Origin: Ruminococcus sp. UBA3855
GTDB lineage: Bacteria; Bacillota; Clostridia; Oscillospirales; Ruminococcaceae
Direction of reading: 5' to 3'
Assembly: GCA_002392545.1 (NCBI GenBank)
Contig: DGHF01000075.1
Span: 1 to 10,379, forward strand
Length of the DNA stretch: 10,379 nucleotides
The translations under genes and the position numbers were made by a program. A model generated the notes under the pieces. It saw nothing but the letters and a program-made list of their open reading frames with translations. It was not told the DNA's origin and did not search any database. Of the stretch, positions 5,730-10,379 are shown in pieces (positions within the stretch are counted from its first letter, which is position 1; each line of letters opens with the position of its first letter).

Positions 5730-5749
5730 ACAGAAACTGCTGTTTCTGT
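5730..5749 (+). promoter_or_regulatory. Perfect hairpin just upstream of the GS ribosome binding site
   Basis: ACAGAAAC (5730-5737) and GTTTCTGT (5742-5749) form an 8-bp stem with a TGCT loop, ending 12 nt before the AAGGAGG at 5762-5768. The 3' arm with its neighbours, GCTGTTTCTGT (5739-5749), is also perfectly complementary over 11 nt to ACAGAAACAGC at the start of the leader (5641-5651), so two alternative foldings are possible. Confidence 0.45.
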
Positions 5750-5773
5750 GGATTGATTTTCAAGGAGGAATTT

Positions 5774-7867
5774 ATGATGGAAAAAGTCACAGAGTATTTC
5801 GGAAGTATGGTATTTGATGATAGAGTGATGAAGGCTCGCCTTTCTGAAAGCGTATACAAGAGCCTGAAACGTACCATTGACAGAGGCACTCCGCTGGATG
5901 CTTCTGTTGCGGATGCCGTCGCAGGAGCTATGAAGGAATGGGCGATTGAAAAAGGTGCAACGCATTTCACACACTGGTTTCAGCCGTTGACAGGTCTGAC
6001 TGCGGAAAAGCATGACAGTTTCATTGCACCTGCTCCGGATGGAAGGGTCATTATGGAATTTTCCGGAAAAGAGTTAATCAAGGGCGAACCGGATGCCTCC
6101 TCTTTCCCTTCCGGCGGACTGCGTGCTACGTTTGAAGCAAGAGGCTATACGGCATGGGACCCGACTTCCTACGCATTCGTGAAAGATGGTTCACTTTACA
6201 TCCCGACAGCATTTTGTTCCTATAAGGGTGAAGCCCTTGACAAGAAAGTACCTCTTCTGCGCTCCATGGAAGCCCTCAACAAGCAGGCACTGCGCATTTT
6301 GAGACTGTTCGGAAATCACAAGGTTCGTTCTGTGAGAACCTGTGTAGGCCCTGAACAGGAATATTTCCTGATTGACCGTGATATGTGGAAGCAGAGAAAA
6401 GACCTCATCATGACCGGAAGAACGCTTTTCGGCGCACTCCCTCCCAAAGGTCAGGAAATGGATGACCATTATTTTGGTACAATCAAACCCCGTGTTGCGG
6501 AATATATGGCTGACCTCGACAAAGAACTCTGGAAACTCGGCATTTATGCTAAGACCAAACATAATGAAGTTGCTCCGGCACAACATGAACTTGCTCCTAT
6601 TTTCGATACCACCAATATCGCTGCTGACCACAATCAGTTAATGATGGAAGTCATGCAGAAAGTTGCACTTCGTCATAATCTGGTATGCTTACTGCATGAA
6701 AAGCCCTTTGCAGGTGTCAATGGTTCAGGAAAACACAACAACTGGTCAATTTCGACAGATGACGGTGTCAATCTCCTTTCCCCTGGTGAAACACCTTACG
6801 AAAATGCACAGTTCCTGCTGTTCCTTGTTGCAGTCATCAAGGCGGTTGACGATTATCAGGATTTACTGCGCCTGTCAGTTGCGACTGCCGGAAATGACCA
6901 CAGACTTGGCGCAAATGAAGCCCCTCCGGCTGTTATCTCCGTATTCTTGGGTGATGAACTGACCGACATTCTGAACGCCATTGAGCAAGATATTCCCTAT
7001 GGCGGTACAAAGAAAGAAAAAATGCAGTTGGGCGTTGATGTTCTGCCGAAATTCAGAAAAGACACTACCGACAGAAACCGTACTTCCCCATTCGCTTTCA
7101 CTGGCAATAAGTTTGAATTCCGTATGCTGGGTTCTTCCAATAGTATTTCCTGTGCGAATATTCACCTGAATGCAGCGGTTGCGGAGGTTCTGAGACAGTT
7201 TGCGGACGTGCTCGAAAATGCAGAGAATTTCAACACTGCAATGCATTCCCTGATTCAGAAGACCATTCACGACCATAAGCGTATTATTTTCAATGGCAAC
7301 GGCTATGACGACGCATGGATTGCAGAGGCGGAAAAGCGTGGTCTGCTCAACCTCAAAACCACTGCGGATGCAATGCCTCACATCTGTGACCCGAAAAATG
7401 TCAAGATGCTGACTGAACACGGCATTTTCACGGAAGCTGAAATTTTCTCCCGCCGTGACATCATGCTGGAAAATTATGTCAAGACTGTCAACATTGAAGC
7501 CACAACTATGATTGATATGGCTAAAAAGCAGATTATTCCTGCTGTTGCAAAATTTGCCGCCAATACTGCCAGAAATATCACTAAAAAGAGAAATGCCGTT
7601 CCAGAATTGCCCTGCACTTATGAAACAAAACTCGTCACAGAACTTTCTGCATTGATTGATGCTATGGACGATGCAACCAGCATTCTGGAAGAAAAAGTTT
7701 CTGCATTGAAAACAAAAACCAATATTCTGGATGCTTCCGCATTCGTCAAGGATGAAATGATTCCTGCTATGGATGCCCTGCGCAGTTCCGCTGATACCGC
7801 TGAAAGCATGACCTCTGAAGAATACTGGTGCTTCCCTGCATATGATAAACTGCTGTTTGGGGTGTAA
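5774..7867 (+). CDS. glnN: Glutamine synthetase type III
   Basis: Makes glutamine from glutamate, ammonia and ATP in the cytoplasm, the entry step of ammonia assimilation. The start is taken at ATG 5774 because AAGGAGG (5762-5768) precedes it by 5 nt; a second ATG follows at once and could serve, and the frame is open a little further upstream without a ribosome site. The 697-residue length fits the long type III family (about 700), not the 440-470 of types I and II. Visible motifs: FTHWFQPLTG (65-74), EKHDSF (79-84), GPEQEYF (192-198), KHNEVAPAQHE (262-272), NGSGKHNNWS (316-325), NEAPPAVIS (381-389), DRNRTSPFAFTGNKFEFR (433-450), and the C-terminal EYWCFPAYDKLL. Its own perfect promoter and leader attenuator suggest nitrogen-responsive antitermination. 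The downstream aminotransferase begins 4 nt after the stop. The symbol follows common use for type III enzymes (also called glnA3 or glnA). Confidence 0.97.
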   Translation: MMEKVTEYFGSMVFDDRVMKARLSESVYKSLKRTIDRGTPLDASVADAVAGAMKEWAIEKGATHFTHWFQPLTGLTAEKHDSFIAPAPDGRVIMEFSGKELIKGEPDASSFPSGGLRATFEARGYTAWDPTSYAFVKDGSLYIPTAFCSYKGEALDKKVPLLRSMEALNKQALRILRLFGNHKVRSVRTCVGPEQEYFLIDRDMWKQRKDLIMTGRTLFGALPPKGQEMDDHYFGTIKPRVAEYMADLDKELWKLGIYAKTKHNEVAPAQHELAPIFDTTNIAADHNQLMMEVMQKVALRHNLVCLLHEKPFAGVNGSGKHNNWSISTDDGVNLLSPGETPYENAQFLLFLVAVIKAVDDYQDLLRLSVATAGNDHRLGANEAPPAVISVFLGDELTDILNAIEQDIPYGGTKKEKMQLGVDVLPKFRKDTTDRNRTSPFAFTGNKFEFRMLGSSNSISCANIHLNAAVAEVLRQFADVLENAENFNTAMHSLIQKTIHDHKRIIFNGNGYDDAWIAEAEKRGLLNLKTTADAMPHICDPKNVKMLTEHGIFTEAEIFSRRDIMLENYVKTVNIEATTMIDMAKKQIIPAVAKFAANTARNITKKRNAVPELPCTYETKLVTELSALIDAMDDATSILEEKVSALKTKTNILDASAFVKDEMIPAMDALRSSADTAESMTSEEYWCFPAYDKLLFGV

Positions 7868-7871
7868 TATC

Positions 7872-9047
7872 ATGAAAGTCAATCACAATGCTTTACAATT
7901 AGAAGAAAATTACCTCTTTTCGGAAGTTGCCAGACGTTTAAAGGCTTTCCAGCAACAGAACCCCGACAGGACTTTATTAAAATGCAGTATCGGTGATGTG
8001 ACGTTACCTCTGCCCTCTGTCATCACTGATGCACTCAAACAAGCCTCGGAGGAAATGCACCATGCTGAAACTTTCCACGGATATGGTGCGGAACAAGGAG
8101 AATTATTTCTTCGTCAGGCGATTGCCAATTATTACAGCAAACGTAATTTAACTATCAATCCGGATGATGTCTTTGTCAGTGACGGCGCAAAAAGCGACCT
8201 CGGAAATTTATGTGATTTGTTCGACTCTGATAATACGGTATTACTTCCAAATCCTGTCTATCCGGTTTACTACGATACCAATAAAATGGCTGGGCGACGT
8301 GTCGAATTTCTGAACGGCACAAAGGAAAATGGGTTTCTTGCCATGCCTGACAGTTCCCAACATGCCGATATCATTTACTTATGTTCGCCCAATAACCCGA
8401 CTGGTGCAGTTTATTCCAAAGAACAATTGACAGAGTGGGTCAATTATGCCCTCGACCAGAAAGCAATTATCCTGTTTGATGCTGCTTATGAAGCGTATAT
8501 TCGTGATGATTCATTGCCACATAGCATTTATGAAATTTCAGGGGCTGAATATTGTGCAATTGAAATCAATTCCCTTTCCAAAATGGCTGGTTTTACAGGT
8601 GTCCGCTGTGGCTGGACGATTGTGCCGGAAACATTGGTTTTAGATGGTGCTTCCCTGCATCATATGTGGTTCAGGCGAATGGCAACCAAATATAATGCCA
8701 CTTCCTACATTATCCAGCGTGGCGCAGAGGCGGTATTTACTCCAGAGGGACAAAAAGCCGTGAAAGCTGATGTCAATTATTATATGGAAAATGCACATAT
8801 CCTCAAAAAAGCCCTGCAAACTGCCGGAATTTTCACGACTGGCGGAGACAATGCGCCTTATATCTGGATGGAATGCCCTGACAATCTGGATTCATGGGAA
8901 TTTTTCGACAAACTCCTTTCAATGTATGCAATCGCCGGTACTCCGGGGGTGGGATTCGGAACAAGCGGACAGGGATGGCTTCGGTTCTCATCATTTGGCA
9001 CAAGGGAAACCATTCTTTCCGCCTCTGAACTGCTTGCAAAATTGTAA
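7872..9047 (+). CDS. dapL: LL-diaminopimelate aminotransferase
   Basis: Converts tetrahydrodipicolinate directly to LL-diaminopimelate using glutamate as amino donor (EC 2.6.1.83), feeding lysine and peptidoglycan synthesis; needs PLP. The 391-residue start at 7872 matches the family N-terminus (VNxNxxxLxxxYLF). A start 10 codons upstream would overlap the GS stop and adds a non-family extension. Motifs: GDVTLPLP (41-48), ETFHGYGAEQGE (66-77), FVSDGAKSDLGN (101-112), NPVYPVYYDTN (127-137), SPNNPTGA (172-179), DAAYEAY (203-209), the PLP-lysine motif SLSKMAGFTGVRCGW (234-248, Lys237) and the substrate-carboxylate Arg in WLRFSSFG (Arg371). The ATG follows the GS stop by 4 nt with only a weak GGGGTG site overlapping the GS end, so translation is probably coupled. 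Co-transcription would tie DapL to nitrogen status. Another class I aminotransferase is possible but unlikely given these motifs. Confidence 0.95.
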   Translation: MKVNHNALQLEENYLFSEVARRLKAFQQQNPDRTLLKCSIGDVTLPLPSVITDALKQASEEMHHAETFHGYGAEQGELFLRQAIANYYSKRNLTINPDDVFVSDGAKSDLGNLCDLFDSDNTVLLPNPVYPVYYDTNKMAGRRVEFLNGTKENGFLAMPDSSQHADIIYLCSPNNPTGAVYSKEQLTEWVNYALDQKAIILFDAAYEAYIRDDSLPHSIYEISGAEYCAIEINSLSKMAGFTGVRCGWTIVPETLVLDGASLHHMWFRRMATKYNATSYIIQRGAEAVFTPEGQKAVKADVNYYMENAHILKKALQTAGIFTTGGDNAPYIWMECPDNLDSWEFFDKLLSMYAIAGTPGVGFGTSGQGWLRFSSFGTRETILSASELLAKL

Positions 9048-9055
9048 TCTGATGA

Positions 9056-9077
9056 AATTTGTCATTTTTAACAAATT
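9056..9077 (+). terminator. Weak hairpin after dapL
   Basis: AATTTGT and ACAAATT (9056-9062, 9071-9077) can pair as a 7-bp AT-rich stem with loop CATTTTTA, 8 nt after the dapL stop. No U tract follows the stem, so its efficiency as a terminator is doubtful. No better terminator is visible before the next promoter, and the glutamate synthase leader terminator would catch read-through. Confidence 0.3.
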
Positions 9078-9116
9078 CGTATCTGAAACTTAATAATATT
9101 TAGTTTTGCAAACATC

Positions 9117-9145
9117 TTGACAGCATTTCTGCAATGTGCTATAAT
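9117..9145 (+). promoter_or_regulatory. Perfect sigma-A promoter of glutamate synthase
   Basis: TTGACA (9117-9122) and TATAAT (9140-9145) are separated by exactly 17 nt. The start should fall near 9152, right at the base of the leader hairpin, leaving about 89 nt of leader. It has the same layout as the GS promoter. Confidence 0.92.
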
Positions 9146-9151
9146 AAAAAC

Positions 9152-9167
9152 TGAACAAAGGTGTTCA
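9152..9167 (+). promoter_or_regulatory. Hexaloop hairpin (antiterminator candidate) in the glutamate synthase leader
   Basis: TGAAC-AAAGGT-GTTCA forms a 5-bp stem and six-base loop at the predicted 5' end of the RNA. The loop is identical to that of the GS leader (5652-5657), but all four loop-proximal stem pairs involve changed bases, so pairing is conserved without sequence conservation. It overlaps the terminator's 5' arm from 9158 on and excludes it. Loop A1 and G4 fit the ANTAR-type signature. Confidence 0.6.
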
Positions 9168-9206
9168 TGGCAGTGTTTCCTGCTGTGAATGCCTTTTTCT
9201 TTTTTT
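9158..9206 (+). terminator. Intrinsic terminator (attenuator) in the glutamate synthase leader
   Basis: AAGGTGTTCATGGCAG (9158-9173) pairs throughout with CTGCTGTGAATGCCTT (9180-9195): 16 bp including four G-U, loop TGTTTC, followed by a U-rich tract to 9206 broken by one C. It lies 35 nt ahead of the start codon. Its arms begin AAGGTG and end TGCCTT, as in the GS attenuator. Confidence 0.9.
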
Positions 9207-9240
9207 CAGAAAATTCATAAGAAAGGCGGTATCTGATTTC

Positions 9241-10379
9241 ATGGATAATTTCAGAAATGAATCACCTTACGAAAAACAGGGCTTGTATGACCCTCATTTT
9301 GAACATGAAAACTGTGGTATTGGTGCAATTGTAAACTTCAAAGGCGAACGTTCACGGTATGTTGTCGAAAATGCCCTCAGTATCGTTGAAAAACTCGAAC
9401 ACCGTGCCGGAAAGGATGCAGAAGGCAAAACCGGTGACGGTGTGGGAATTTTATTACAAGTCCCTCACGATTTCTTAAAGAAAGAAGCCGAAAAAGATAA
9501 TATTTCTCTCGGTGCAGACGGTGAATTTGGTGTGGGAATGTTTTTCTTCCCTCAAAATGAACTCAAAAGAGAACAGGCGAAAAAGCTTTTTGAAATCATT
9601 GTCAAAAAGAACGGAATGCGTTTCCTTGGCTGGCGAATCGTTCCCACTTGCCCGAATGTCCTCGGACAGATGGCACTTGACAGTATGCCCTACATCATGC
9701 AGGGCTTTGTTGAAAAACCGCAGGAATGCGAAAAAGGGCTTGCATTTGACAGAAAGCTTTATGTTGCAAGAAGAGAATTTGAGCAGTCAAATGAAACAGT
9801 TTATGTCTGTTCGTTATCCAGCCGGACAATTGTTTATAAAGGTATGTTTCTGGTTGGTCAGCTCCGTGCATTCTATCCGGATTTACAGCAGGAGGATTTT
9901 ATTTCCGCCATTGCTATGGTGCACTCTCGATTTTCTACCAATACAACCCCCAGCTGGCAGAAAGCACACCCGAACAGATTCATTGTGCATAACGGCGAAA
10001 TCAATACTATCACTGGCAACGTTGACAAAATGTCAGCCCGTGAAGAAACAATGTCTTGCAAGGCTTTGGAACAGGATATGCATAAAATTCTCCCTGTTGT
10101 CAATACAGAGGGTTCAGACTCCGCAAGGCTGGATAATACCCTTGAATTTCTGGTGATGTCTGGAATGCCCTTGCCGTTGGCTGTCATGATTATGATTCCT
10201 GAACCTTGGAGCAGTAGCCGGACAATCTCAAAAGAAAAATACGACTTCTATCAATATTATGCTACCATGATGGAGCCTTGGGATGGTCCTGCTTCTATCA
10301 TCTTTTCAGATGGTGAAGTCATGGGCGCAGTTCTCGACAGAAACGGTCTGCGTCCGTCAAGATATTATATCACTTCTGA
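9241..10379 (+). CDS. gltB: Glutamate synthase large subunit, N-terminal part (3' end outside window)
   Basis: Transfers the amide of glutamine to 2-oxoglutarate, giving two glutamates; works with glutamine synthetase as the GS-GOGAT cycle. Translated by hand from ATG 9241 (AAAGGCGG lies 11 nt upstream, a rather long spacing), the frame is open for 379 codons to the window end. The visible part is the class II glutamine amidotransferase domain. Cys25 in HENCGIGAIVNFKG is the expected N-terminal nucleophile after removal of a 24-residue propeptide. Further motifs are LEHRAGKDAEGKTGDGVGIL, HSRFSTNTTPSW, FIVHNGEINTITGN, EGSDSARLDN, EPW and DRNGLRPSRYY. The FMN/iron-sulfur synthase half lies beyond the window, so it cannot be told whether a small subunit is fused or separate. 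The gene has its own promoter and attenuator despite lying right after dapL. Confidence 0.96.
   Translation, partial: MDNFRNESPYEKQGLYDPHFEHENCGIGAIVNFKGERSRYVVENALSIVEKLEHRAGKDAEGKTGDGVGILLQVPHDFLKKEAEKDNISLGADGEFGVGMFFFPQNELKREQAKKLFEIIVKKNGMRFLGWRIVPTCPNVLGQMALDSMPYIMQGFVEKPQECEKGLAFDRKLYVARREFEQSNETVYVCSLSSRTIVYKGMFLVGQLRAFYPDLQQEDFISAIAMVHSRFSTNTTPSWQKAHPNRFIVHNGEINTITGNVDKMSAREETMSCKALEQDMHKILPVVNTEGSDSARLDNTLEFLVMSGMPLPLAVMIMIPEPWSSSRTISKEKYDFYQYYATMMEPWDGPASIIFSDGEVMGAVLDRNGLRPSRYYITS

Noticed and set aside
5640..5773. A glutamine or other metabolite riboswitch in the GS leader
   Set aside because: Only about 8-13 nt precede the hexaloop hairpin and terminator, too little for a known aptamer; the same holds for the glutamate synthase leader.
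6875..7882. A 335-codon minus-strand ORF
   Set aside because: It is wholly antisense to glutamine synthetase, whose conserved motifs fix the true frame; its His/Cys/Phe-rich product resembles no family.
8300..8306. TGTCGAA (perfect 0A box) inside dapL; another at 9363-9369 inside gltB
   Set aside because: Single heptamers within coding sequence are expected by chance over 10 kb and have no tandem partner or nearby promoter.
1..10379. Mobile elements, CRISPR arrays, tRNA or rRNA genes
   Set aside because: No transposase or integrase reading frame, spaced repeat array or tRNA-like cloverleaf was seen in the intergenic regions on either strand.

Overview
The window looks like chromosomal DNA of a low-to-mid GC anaerobic Firmicute, most likely a Ruminococcus-type member of the Oscillospiraceae. 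The clues are a type III glutamine synthetase, the aminotransferase route to diaminopimelate (DapL), a stand-alone Spo0A C-terminal DNA-binding protein, a secreted BspA-like leucine-rich-repeat protein, and perfect sigma-A promoters with strong Shine-Dalgarno sites. The genus is an inference; no rRNA or other marker is present.

Left half (1-5334, all minus strand). A stand-alone Spo0A_C-type regulator (5334 to 4732) is followed by a perfect TTGACA-17-TATAAT promoter (4633-4605). That promoter drives a large secreted repeat protein (4522 to 1901), a 38-residue peptide (1818 to 1702) and a fused Wzz/BY-kinase for exopolysaccharide chain-length control, which runs off the left edge. The three genes share a direction and have no clear internal promoters. 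Two stable intercistronic hairpins separate them, so they may form one mRNA with stepped expression. The left part therefore appears to concern the cell surface and exopolysaccharide.

Centre (5335-5773) is a divergent control region. It holds 0A-box-like sites next to the Spo0A_C gene, and the promoter and RNA leader of the glutamine synthetase gene.

Right half (5605-10379, all plus strand) covers nitrogen assimilation. Glutamine synthetase III and dapL are 4 nt apart and probably one operon. The large subunit of glutamate synthase follows under its own promoter and runs off the right edge. GS and GOGAT together form the ammonia-assimilating cycle, and DapL spends the resulting glutamate on diaminopimelate for lysine and the cell wall.

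The most interesting signal is that the GS and glutamate synthase leaders share one RNA design. Each has a perfect promoter, then within about 10 nt of the expected start a small hairpin with the same AAAGGT hexaloop but a different, compensating stem. That hairpin overlaps the 5' arm of an intrinsic terminator and excludes it. This looks like a protein-dependent antitermination switch, possibly a compact variant of ANTAR-type control, coordinating GS and GOGAT.
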